Shown piece by piece: positions 17,453-24,678 of a stretch of 64,000 bases of DNA. A program made the translations under genes and the position numbers. Below the pieces are notes generated by a model. That model ran no database searches. It saw only the letters and a program-made list of their open reading frames with translations, and was not told the DNA's origin. Within the stretch, counting starts at the first letter, position 1, and each line of letters begins with the position of its first letter. The DNA comes from Crystallibacter sulfonylureivorans_A (GTDB lineage: Bacteria > Actinomycetota > Actinomycetes > Actinomycetales > Micrococcaceae), in the NCBI RefSeq assembly GCF_047607445.1, contig NZ_JBLKRT010000020.1, forward strand, positions 13,691-77,690, read 5' to 3'.

Positions 17453-18670
17453 GTGAGCACCTCCGCCACCACTCCGCAAGTGCTGCGGCTGGCCAATCTG
17501 AAAGCCGTGCTGTCTGTCATGCGGGCGAACGGCGCGGTGACCGGCACGGACTTGATCGAGGCCACCGGCCTGACCCGTGCCACGGCCATCGCGGTCTGCG
17601 ACGATCTGACCGCCCGCGGCTGGGTCCGCGAACTGCCGGGGGAACGTCTGGTGGGCACCACGAAGGGCAGGCCGGCCCGGCGGTTCGAATTCAACCCGGC
17701 GGCCGGCTGCGTGCTGGGGATGGACGTGGGCATGGCCACCGCCACTGCCTTGGTGGCGGATTTGAGGGGCCGGACGCTGGCCCGGGTTTCCGAGCGGTTC
17801 GACAAGCCGCCGGCCACTGCCGCCTCGCGCCGCGCCACCATCAAGCGGGTGGTCGCCAGCGCCCTGACTGAGGCCGGGCTGGCCCCCTCGGCCGTCCTGG
17901 CCGCCGCCATCGGCGTCTCCACGGTAGTGGACCGCCACGGCAACGTGGCTGCCGGACACGAACTGTCCGAACACTTCGACATCGGGCTGCAGACCGAGGT
18001 CTTCGCCGACTACGGCTGGCCGGTGCTGCTGGAGAACGACGCCAACCTGGCGGCGCTGGCCGAGCGCTGGAGCGGCGTGGGAACCGGCGTCGACGACCTT
18101 GCCGTCATGCTGGCCGGCGAGCGCCTGGGCACCGGCCTGATTGAATCGGGCCGCCTGCTGCATGGCTGCAACGGGGGCGCCGGCGAAGTGGGGACGCTTG
18201 AACTGGTGGACGGGGTGGGCAGCCAGGACGGCATCGCCCGGCTTGCGCGCTACTGGGGCAACGAAGCCCTCGCCGCGGAGCGGCCAACGCTGATCCGTGA
18301 ATTGGTGGGACCGGGAACCAGCCGGGTGTCGGCGCGCTTCGTGTTCGAGGCGGCGGCACGCGGTGACAAGGTGGCCCAAGAGATCCTGGAACGGATCGGC
18401 CTGCGGATGGCCCGGGTCATCGCCGTGCTCGGCACCTTCTTCAACCCCGAACTGGTGGTCATTGGCGGCGCGGTGGCGGCTTCGGCATCGGCCCTGCTGC
18501 CCACCATCACCCGTGAACTCCCCCGGCTCACCGCAACCCCTCCGCGCGTGGCCGTCTCCGAGTTCGGCGATGCGATCGTGGCTGCCGGCGCCGTCCGGCT
18601 GGCGCTGGACTACGTGGAGGAACACGCCATGGAACTAGTCCCGGCCGACGCAGTCAAGTCAGGACATTGA
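17453..18670 (+). CDS. ROK-family transcriptional regulator / sugar-kinase-like protein
   Basis: About 405 residues from GTG 17453. An N-terminal winged helix (LANLKAVLSVMRANGAVTGTDLIEATGLTRATAIAVCDDL) is followed by a ROK/actin-like ATPase fold: LGMDVGMATATALVADLRG phosphate loop, VLLENDANLAALAE, and GAVAASASALLPTI. The usual zinc-site CxCGxxGC is absent, replaced by a region around HGCNGGAGEVGTLE. It is probably a repressor responding to a sugar or sugar phosphate; gap is the likely target. GTG 17453 is preferred because AAGGGG lies six bases upstream; ATG 17423 lacks a site. It overlaps the next convergent gene by 17 bases. Confidence 0.88.
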   Translation: MSTSATTPQVLRLANLKAVLSVMRANGAVTGTDLIEATGLTRATAIAVCDDLTARGWVRELPGERLVGTTKGRPARRFEFNPAAGCVLGMDVGMATATALVADLRGRTLARVSERFDKPPATAASRRATIKRVVASALTEAGLAPSAVLAAAIGVSTVVDRHGNVAAGHELSEHFDIGLQTEVFADYGWPVLLENDANLAALAERWSGVGTGVDDLAVMLAGERLGTGLIESGRLLHGCNGGAGEVGTLELVDGVGSQDGIARLARYWGNEALAAERPTLIRELVGPGTSRVSARFVFEAAARGDKVAQEILERIGLRMARVIAVLGTFFNPELVVIGGAVAASASALLPTITRELPRLTATPPRVAVSEFGDAIVAAGAVRLALDYVEEHAMELVPADAVKSGH

Positions 18671-19601
18671 TCGGTGCGCCCTCGAGGTAGGCCAGGATGT
18701 CCTCGAGCATCTGGGTGTACCCCAACCGGTGGGCCACCTCGGTAACGAAACCGATGTGCGGGCTGAGGATCAGGTTGGACACGCCGAGCAGCGGGCTGTT
18801 CGCCGGCAGCGGCTCCACGTCGTAGACATCCAAGGCCGCCCCGGCAATCCTGCCCTCGGCCAGCGCCGCGATCAGTGCCGCCTCATCTACCAACGGCCCG
18901 CGCGAGGTGTTGACCAGCCGGCCCGCCGGACCGAGCAGGTCCAGCTCCGCGGCGCCGACGATTCCCACGGTCGATTCCGCGAGCTTCAGGTGGATACTGA
19001 CAATGTCAGAGCGGCGGAACAGGTCCTCCTTGGATACCAGTTCCGCCCCGTGTTCCGCGGCGCGTTCTGTGGTCAGGTGCGGACTCCAGGCCAGCACTTC
19101 CATGCCGAAGGCCGCGGCGTAGCCGGCCATTAACTGGCCCAAGCGGCCGAGGCCCAGCAGCCCAATGGTGGCCCCGGCGAGATCGATCCCCATCCGGGCC
19201 TGCCAGATGCCGGCGCGCACATCCCGGTCGTTCTGCGGGATCTCCCGCGTCACCGCCATCACCAGCGCCCAGGCCAGTTCAGCGGGCGCCGCGGTGCCTT
19301 TCTGCGTTCCGCAGACCGTCACCCCGCGCTTGCCTGCCGCATTCAAGTCGATCGACGCGTTTCGCATTCCGGTGGTGGTGACCAGCCTGAGGTCCGGCAG
19401 CCGGTCCATTAGCTCGGCGGTGATCGGAGTCCGTTCACGCATGGTGACCACCACCTGCGCGCCGACCAGGCGCTCGGCGAGCGCACCGACGTCGTCGAGA
19501 TGGTCAGTAAAACGTTCGACGGCGATGCCCGCCGGCAACTGGTCCCACGGAGCGCTGCTGAGCGCCACGTCCTGATAGTCGTCGAGGATCGCGATCTTCA
19601 C
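18654..19601 (-). CDS. D-isomer-specific 2-hydroxyacid dehydrogenase
   Basis: A 315-residue NAD(P)-dependent dehydrogenase. The Rossmann motif is GLLGLGRLGQLMAGYAAAFGM (about residues 147-167), with the substrate-domain strand RLVTTTGMRNASIDL. The catalytic Arg lies in RLVNTSRGPLVDE, Glu in VYDVEPLP, and His in LSPHIGFVT. It is in the SerA/GyaR-like group; the substrate is not determined. It is convergent with, and overlaps, the ROK gene. Confidence 0.88.
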   Translation of the reverse strand: MKIAILDDYQDVALSSAPWDQLPAGIAVERFTDHLDDVGALAERLVGAQVVVTMRERTPITAELMDRLPDLRLVTTTGMRNASIDLNAAGKRGVTVCGTQKGTAAPAELAWALVMAVTREIPQNDRDVRAGIWQARMGIDLAGATIGLLGLGRLGQLMAGYAAAFGMEVLAWSPHLTTERAAEHGAELVSKEDLFRRSDIVSIHLKLAESTVGIVGAAELDLLGPAGRLVNTSRGPLVDEAALIAALAEGRIAGAALDVYDVEPLPANSPLLGVSNLILSPHIGFVTEVAHRLGYTQMLEDILAYLEGAPINVLT

Positions 19602-19675
19602 GAGGCCAGCCTAGCGGCAAGCCCGGCCGCCCCCGATGCAGCACAGAGCCGGGGCCACACGACCTGGTTAAACGC

Positions 19676-19714
19676 CGCAGGCAGGGGCCGGAGAGCTTCC
19701 GGACCCTGCCTGCG
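19676..19714. terminator. Hairpin between yceI and hydroxyacid dehydrogenase genes
   Basis: A stem of 11 bp, one G/A mismatch, then 5 bp (19676-19692 with 19698-19714) around loop GAGCT. It lies just after the YceI stop on the minus strand and is likely its terminator. Confidence 0.6.
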
Positions 19715-19726
19715 TGGCACGGGGAA

Positions 19727-20269
19727 TTAGTTGGACGGCAGAACGAAGGCCGAGTCCACCGTGATGGTGACCTTGTCGCCCACCAGCACGCCGCCGGCTT
19801 CCAGGGCAGCGTTCCAGGTGATACCGAATTCCTTGCGGGAAATCTGGGTGGTGGCGGAGAAGCCGGCGCGGGTCGCACCGAACGGGTCAACCGCCATGCC
19901 GCCGAATTCGACGTCGAAGACCACGGGCTTGGTGGTGTCCTTGATGGTCAGCTCGCCGGCCAGCTTGAACTCTTCCGGGTTGCCCTCAACGCTGGTGGCC
20001 TTAAAGGTCATGTTCGGGTACTGCTCCACGTTGAAGAAGTCCTCGCCCTTGACGTGGGCGTCGCGGTTGTCGTCGTTGGAGTCGAACGAGGCGGTCTTCA
20101 CGACGGCTTCGACCGAGGACGAGGCCAGGCTTTCGCCCACCACGAGGGTGGCGTCGGCGTCGGTGAACTGGCCGCGCACCTTGCTGATGCCGGCGTGGCG
20201 GACAGAGAAGCCGACCTCGGTGTGGGACTTATCGAGGGTCCAAGTTCCTGGGGTGAGCTGAGCGGCCAT
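19727..20269 (-). CDS. YceI-family lipid/isoprenoid-binding protein
   Basis: A 180-residue lipocalin-like protein. It opens with GTWTLDKSHTEVGFSVRHAGISKVRGQF, the YceI start signature, with VVKTASFDSNDDNRDAHVKGEDFFN and FEVTWNAALEAGGVLVGDKV-like late strands. No signal peptide is seen, so it is cytoplasmic, as in most actinobacterial YceI proteins. The family binds polyisoprenoid or amide-type lipids. A strong promoter with an overlapping palindrome lies upstream. SD AGGAGG precedes ATG 20269. Confidence 0.9.
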   Translation of the reverse strand: MAAQLTPGTWTLDKSHTEVGFSVRHAGISKVRGQFTDADATLVVGESLASSSVEAVVKTASFDSNDDNRDAHVKGEDFFNVEQYPNMTFKATSVEGNPEEFKLAGELTIKDTTKPVVFDVEFGGMAVDPFGATRAGFSATTQISRKEFGITWNAALEAGGVLVGDKVTITVDSAFVLPSN

Positions 20270-20330
20270 GTGGTGCCTCCTGGTTGAAATCTGGTTCTGA
20301 AGCTCAGGCGAACTTCATGCTTATGCATCT

Positions 20331-20362
20331 ACAATAACACCTGATGGTTGAAGTGTCAACCA
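20331..20362 (-). promoter_or_regulatory. yceI promoter with overlapping MarR-like palindrome
   Basis: On the minus strand TTGACA (20354-20359), a 17-base spacer and TATTGT (20331-20336) form a near-consensus promoter. The -35 lies inside the palindrome TGGTTGA-AGTG-TCAACCA (20345-20362), which resembles MarR-family TTGAA-N-TTCAA operators. Repression is inferred; no MarR gene is adjacent. Confidence 0.7.
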
Positions 20363-20613
20363 ATTTTTTCTGAATGTCCGGGAAATTCCCCGTCCGGCGC
20401 CGCTCACTCACGCGCGTGTGGTGCGAAATCGGCAATTTCGGCAGGACTGTCACTGCAAGCCCAGCGTCTTTCGCATCCAGTCCAAGGTGCATTCAGGGGA
20501 GCCTTATTGCGCAACATGGAAATATAGACAGCATGCTGAGCATCAATCTACGCTGATCGGACAGGGCCTCGGCAGGACTTCCCCAACACGTCCCATCAGG
20601 CAGGAGATTGACG
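20363..20613. other. Intergenic region upstream of the small tail-anchored protein gene
   Basis: Part of a 344-bp gap without a supported gene. Beyond the yceI promoter it holds an AT-rich tract (20363-20385), a 10-bp palindrome CAGCATGCTG near 20530 and the AGGAG site at 20602-20606 for the gene at 20614. No clear -35/-10 pair for that gene was identified. Confidence 0.4.
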
Positions 20614-20844
20614 ATGAACACCGGCCAGAACCCCGAATCACCTGAGCCAGGCTCCCGAGCGGAGGGAAGCAATCGGCCCGGTGAAAACCCGTTGTCCTAC
20701 GGACCGACCCGGCATGGCCAACAACCGGGCAAGCGCAGTTCGAAACGGTGGACGTCCTGGATTTGGTTGGCCCTGACCCTGGCAGCAGGACTCATTGTTG
20801 CCATTATGCTCTTGGTCTACGCCGGAATAGTCGCCTTTGGCTGA
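20614..20844 (+). CDS. Small tail-anchored membrane protein of unknown function
   Basis: A 76-residue protein. The first ~45 residues are hydrophilic, Gly/Pro/Ser/Arg-rich and probably disordered; the end is a single hydrophobic helix (WIWLALTLAAGLIVAIMLLVYAGIVAF). Basic residues (KRSSKR) before the helix predict the N-terminus inside. AGGAG seven bases before ATG 20614 supports translation. No family was recognised. Confidence 0.55.
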   Translation: MNTGQNPESPEPGSRAEGSNRPGENPLSYGPTRHGQQPGKRSSKRWTSWIWLALTLAAGLIVAIMLLVYAGIVAFG

Positions 20845-20999
20845 TCGTCGCGCCGACTGACGGAGCCGGCAGAGGACCCCCCTTGAGCCCTTCCACGTGC
20901 AGTGGTTGTCATGCGGTCATGCCGGGTAGATGATCGAACCAGGGTCCGTCTCCGCGTGCGGAGACGCGGGCCGGAATCGATCGAAGGGCAAGGGCCGGC

Positions 21000-22583
21000 A
21001 TGGCAGCACCGCCAGTGTCGAAGGCCGCAGTAGTGACGGCGTGGATGCCGGCCATGCTGGCGGGCATCGTCTCAGCCGCCGTGCTCTTTGCCGTGGCAGA
21101 ACTGGCCGCCGCGTTCTTCGGTCCCGCCGCCTCGCCGTTTGGCTCCGTGGGCGCCGCCGTGGTTGAACTGTCGCCAACATGGCTGACCGAATTTGCCATT
21201 TCGACCTTCGGAACAGCGGACAAACTGGTCCTGTTCATCGCCATGGGTATCGCCGCAGCGGTGCTGGCCGCGGGCATCGGCGTGCTGGCCCTCCGGAACT
21301 GGACCGCCGGCGCTCTCGTGGTGGCCGCACTAGGCACGGGCATGGCCGTGTGTGTCCTCACTCGGGCCGGGGCCGTGCCTGCGGATGCCATCCCCACCGC
21401 GCTGGGGACAGCAGTTGGCCTGTTCTGCCTGCGCTGGCTGATCCGACTCCTGCCCGGCCCGGCCCCGGCCAACGCGGTGGCCGATTCAGGCACCGCCATC
21501 CAGAGGACAGATCCTGATCGCCGCCGGTTTCTGGCAACCGCGGGACTGATGGCGGGCGCCGCCGTCGTCATGGGGATCGCGGCCGGTGCGGTCTCGGCTG
21601 CCCGCAACGGTGCACGGCAAGTGCGAGAGACCCTTGGCCTGCCGGCGCCGGCGCGGCCGGCCAAGCCGTTGCCGGAAGGGGTGCAGGCGCCGGTGGACGG
21701 GGCCATTCCGTTCGTCACGCCGAACGCTGAGTTCTACCGCATCGATACCGCGCTGTTTGTTCCGTCGGTGGATCCAACGCAATGGACACTGCGCGTCCAC
21801 GGACTGGTCGAGGAAGACTTCAGCATCAACTTCCAGGACTTGCTCGAGGCAGACCTCGTGGAGAGCTACACCACCCTGACGTGTGTTTCGAATGAGGTGG
21901 GCGGGGGCTTGGCGGGGAATGCGCGCTGGCTGGGTTACCCGCTGCGGGAACTGCTGGCGCGGGCGCGCCCGCTGCCGGAGGCAGACATGGTGTTGTCCAC
22001 CAGCGTCGATGGGTTCACGGCCTCCACCCCGCTGACGGTGCTGACCGATGCGCGGAACGCGCTGCTGGCGATCGGAATGAACGGCGAACCGCTGCCGCTG
22101 GAGCATGGGTTCCCGGTGCGGATGGTGGTCCCGGGCCTGTACGGATACGTGTCCGCAACCAAGTGGGTGGTGGACCTGGAAATCACCCGATTTGCGGACA
22201 AGACGGCGTACTGGACCAGCCGCGGCTGGTCGGACCACGGCCCGATCAAGACAGCGTCGCGGATCGATGTGCCGCGCGACGGGTCCCGGATCGCGGCAGG
22301 CCAGACAGCCTTTGCGGGAACGGCTTGGGCGCAGCACCGGGGCATCTCCAAAGTGCAGGTGCAATTAGACGACGGCGATTGGGCCGACGTCGAACTGGCC
22401 GCGGAGGCTTCCGTGGATACGTGGCGCCAGTGGTACTGGGTGCCGGACGGCGTTTCCGCTGGACAGCACAGGCTCCGGGTGCGGGCCTGGGATGGTGACC
22501 GCACGCTACAAACGGAAACTCCGGCGCCCCCGGCCCCGAACGGCGCCAGCGGCTGGCACAGTATTGAATTCACTGCGGGTTAA
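21000..22583 (+). CDS. Membrane-anchored molybdopterin-dependent oxidoreductase (sulfite-oxidase fold)
   Basis: A 527-residue fusion. Residues 1-155 carry about four membrane helices, and another helix (FLATAGLMAGAAVVMGIAAGAVSAA) begins near residue 178 after an Arg-rich stretch (DRRRF). The extracytoplasmic part (about 230-415) is an oxidoreductase molybdopterin domain with the candidate Mo-ligand Cys in TLTCVSNEVGGGLAGNARW, then LEHGFPVRMVVPGLYGYVSATKWV. It ends in an Ig-like Mo-co dimerisation domain. It is related to sulfite oxidase and MsrP-type proteins; substrate and electron partner are unknown. No cytochrome or MsrQ-like partner is adjacent. Confidence 0.87.
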   Translation: MAAPPVSKAAVVTAWMPAMLAGIVSAAVLFAVAELAAAFFGPAASPFGSVGAAVVELSPTWLTEFAISTFGTADKLVLFIAMGIAAAVLAAGIGVLALRNWTAGALVVAALGTGMAVCVLTRAGAVPADAIPTALGTAVGLFCLRWLIRLLPGPAPANAVADSGTAIQRTDPDRRRFLATAGLMAGAAVVMGIAAGAVSAARNGARQVRETLGLPAPARPAKPLPEGVQAPVDGAIPFVTPNAEFYRIDTALFVPSVDPTQWTLRVHGLVEEDFSINFQDLLEADLVESYTTLTCVSNEVGGGLAGNARWLGYPLRELLARARPLPEADMVLSTSVDGFTASTPLTVLTDARNALLAIGMNGEPLPLEHGFPVRMVVPGLYGYVSATKWVVDLEITRFADKTAYWTSRGWSDHGPIKTASRIDVPRDGSRIAAGQTAFAGTAWAQHRGISKVQVQLDDGDWADVELAAEASVDTWRQWYWVPDGVSAGQHRLRVRAWDGDRTLQTETPAPPAPNGASGWHSIEFTAG

Positions 22584-22796
22584 GGGCCGGGTCATCTTGG
22601 TCACAGGGCAGGCGCGCCGGGCGCGTAAATCCGCACCGAGGCAGCCGGAGGGTCCCAGCTTCGGTTGCTATGCTCAATAGCCGCCTCCCGCCGCGGCAGG
22701 CGGCCAACCCGCCACAGGCGGGCATCGCCGTCGTTCACGGCGCATCGATTCGCCTAACGTTCACCTTCCCTTCCCCGTCCAGGAGTCCGCACCCCG

Positions 22797-23432
22797 ATGA
22801 CCAGCCCCGCAGTATCCGATCAGCACAAGGACCTCATGGACCGCCGGCACGATTCCGGCGTCGCCGACATCAACCACCTGATCGATGAACTGCGCGAGCA
22901 GAAGCCGGGCACCGAGGTTCCCTACGTGGACCCGATCCACAATGCTGACGAGTGCCGGATTGTGTCGCTGTACTCCAACATCGGGCAGGCGTCCGACACC
23001 GGCTTTATCTGGCCGGGCGATACGGAGGCTGCCACCCGGATGCTTGGCTTGCAGTGGCAACTGGGCCTGCGGCCGGAATATGTCATGCCGTGGAACGTGC
23101 ATCCCTGGTTCACGCCGGGCGAGGCCAACGGCAAGCTCACGCCGAACGAGATCAGCGCCGGGCTCAAGCCGCTGCTGCGGATGTTGGCGCTGGTGCCGCG
23201 GGCATCGGTGCTCGTGGCACACGGAACCGAAGCGCAACGGCTGGCCGCACTGCTGCTGAAGACCGAGAACCCGCTGCTTTGGCGGCGCGGCTTCAAGACA
23301 TTCAAGGTGCGGGCGCTCAGCGGCCGGGCCTTCGCCGGCTCGCCCGCGCGCCAGCAGGAATGGCTGGACGTCATGCATGAGGCTTATGCAGACGCGATGG
23401 CGCGCACCGGATTGGGCCGGCCCGGAAAGTAG
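22797..23432 (+). CDS. Uracil-DNA glycosylase-superfamily protein
   Basis: A 211-residue protein resembling the UDG superfamily. VDPIHNADECRIVSLYSNIG occupies the position of the water-activating motif. PGDTEAATRMLGLQWQLGL and YVMPWNVHPWF give the central strand, and VLVAHGTEAQRLAALLL the catalytic-helix region. Specific glycosylase activity is not certain because the canonical GQDPYH is absent. AGGAG lies 10-12 bases before ATG 22797. A TATGCT -10-like box lies near 22668. It is a single-gene unit. Confidence 0.65.
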   Translation: MTSPAVSDQHKDLMDRRHDSGVADINHLIDELREQKPGTEVPYVDPIHNADECRIVSLYSNIGQASDTGFIWPGDTEAATRMLGLQWQLGLRPEYVMPWNVHPWFTPGEANGKLTPNEISAGLKPLLRMLALVPRASVLVAHGTEAQRLAALLLKTENPLLWRRGFKTFKVRALSGRAFAGSPARQQEWLDVMHEAYADAMARTGLGRPGK

Positions 23433-23575
23433 CACGCGGCGCCCCGGCAGCATCACCAACGACGCCGGTCCCCACCGATGCTTCGCTCCGCCCGGCTTAC
23501 GGCAGGCACGCGTTTTCCTGCCGTAGCGGTTTCGCCACCCCGCCGCTAGCCTGAGCGTGGACGGGAGGAGCGCCG

Positions 23576-23608
23576 ATGCCCTTGTGGATGACCGCGATCC
23601 GGCCATGA
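23576..23608 (+). CDS. Possible 10-codon leader peptide upstream of the CDF gene
   Basis: ATG 23576 follows the strongest Shine-Dalgarno in this gap (GGGAGGAG, 23563-23570) at ideal spacing. It opens MPLWMTAIRP and ends in a TGA (23606-23608) that overlaps the ATG of the transporter (23605) as ATGA. The transporter start itself has no Shine-Dalgarno. This arrangement fits translation of a short leader coupled to the main gene. It is inferred from layout only. Confidence 0.45.
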   Translation: MPLWMTAIRP

Positions 23609-24564
23609 AGACACCTGCGCCCTCCGGCAAGGCGGAGGAGAAGCAGAGCGTCCTGACCGTCATCATTGCCTTTTGCGCCAATGCGCTGGTGGCAGTGGCG
23701 AAGTCTGTCGCCGCGGTCTTGACCGGGTCTGCGTCGATGACTGCGGAGGCAGCGCACTCGTGGGCGGACACCGGGAACCAGATCTTCTTGTTGATTGCCG
23801 AGCGCCGGTCGAACAAGCCGCGGGATACACGCCACCCGCTTGGTTACGGGCGGGAAGCCTACGTCTGGTCCATGTTCGCCGCCTTCGGCTTATTTACTGC
23901 CGGGGCGGTTGTCTCGGTGTGGCACGGCATCCAGGTTCTGATCACCCCCGAACCGGCCAGCGACTTCATCGTGGCCTACGTGGTGCTGGCGCTGGCGTTC
24001 GTGCTGGAAGGGGTTTCCTTTGCCCAGGCGCTGCGGCAGGCCAGGAAGGGCGCCCAGCACTACCGGCGCCACACGCTGGAGTACGTTGTTGTCAGTTCCA
24101 ATCCCACGTTGCGGGCGGTGTTCGCCGAAGACTTTGCCGCCCTCATCGGCATAGGCATTGCCGCCTCGGGCGTCGGACTGCACCAAATCACCGGATCCCC
24201 GGTCCCTGACGCCATCGGTTCCATCCTGGTGGGCCTGCTGCTGGGCACCATCGCGGTGGTGCTGATCGACCGGAACCGCAAGTTCCTGGTGGGTGAACCC
24301 GCGACCGGCGAGGTGCGCACCGCCGTCGTCAAACTACTGCTGCAGCATCCGGACGTGGACCGGGTGACCTACCTGCACATGGAATTCGTCGGCCCGTCAC
24401 GGCTGTACGTGGTGGCCGCGGTGGACATGGCCGGCGACCTTCCCGAACATGATGTGGCGGTGGCGCTCCGTCGGGTGGAACGTGCCCTGGAGGAGCACGA
24501 CCTGATCGAAGAAGCTGTCCTGACGTTGGCAACGGTTGGCGAACAGCCGCTGCTGGGCGAGTGA
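23605..24564 (+). CDS. Cation diffusion facilitator (CDF) metal efflux transporter
   Basis: A 319-residue CDF protein that would exchange divalent cations (Zn, Fe, Mn or Co) for protons across the membrane. Six helices are predicted. The helix-2 metal site motif is SMTAEAAHSWADTGNQ, followed by HPLGYGREAYVWS. In helix 5 AVFAEDFAALIG supplies acidic residues at the second half-site. A C-terminal cytoplasmic domain (about 240-319) is ferredoxin-like. The atypical second site leaves metal specificity open. Start ATG 23605 lacks its own SD; in-frame GTGs at 23557 and 23584 are alternatives. Confidence 0.85.
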   Translation: MKTPAPSGKAEEKQSVLTVIIAFCANALVAVAKSVAAVLTGSASMTAEAAHSWADTGNQIFLLIAERRSNKPRDTRHPLGYGREAYVWSMFAAFGLFTAGAVVSVWHGIQVLITPEPASDFIVAYVVLALAFVLEGVSFAQALRQARKGAQHYRRHTLEYVVVSSNPTLRAVFAEDFAALIGIGIAASGVGLHQITGSPVPDAIGSILVGLLLGTIAVVLIDRNRKFLVGEPATGEVRTAVVKLLLQHPDVDRVTYLHMEFVGPSRLYVVAAVDMAGDLPEHDVAVALRRVERALEEHDLIEEAVLTLATVGEQPLLGE

Positions 24565-24608
24565 ACCACGTGGCCCGTCCACCGCTCGTGCCCGGCCCCT
24601 GACCGATC

Positions 24609-24678
24609 TATACTGTGGGAGCGCCCCGCGACAGGGCCTCAGACCGGGGTCCGCCGGCCGGGGCAACTGGAGAATCCG
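24609..24678 (+). promoter_or_regulatory. Promoter and GC-rich structured leader of the APC permease gene
   Basis: TATACT (24609-24614) is a good -10, with no convincing -35. The ~58-base leader that follows is very GC-rich, with several possible short stems, and ends with GGAG (24669-24672) before GTG 24679. It was compared mentally with c-di-AMP (ydaO) and other riboswitch cores without a match. Confidence 0.4.

Noticed and set aside
24609..24678. c-di-AMP (ydaO) riboswitch upstream of the APC permease
   Set aside because: The leader is too short, and the conserved core segments could not be found.
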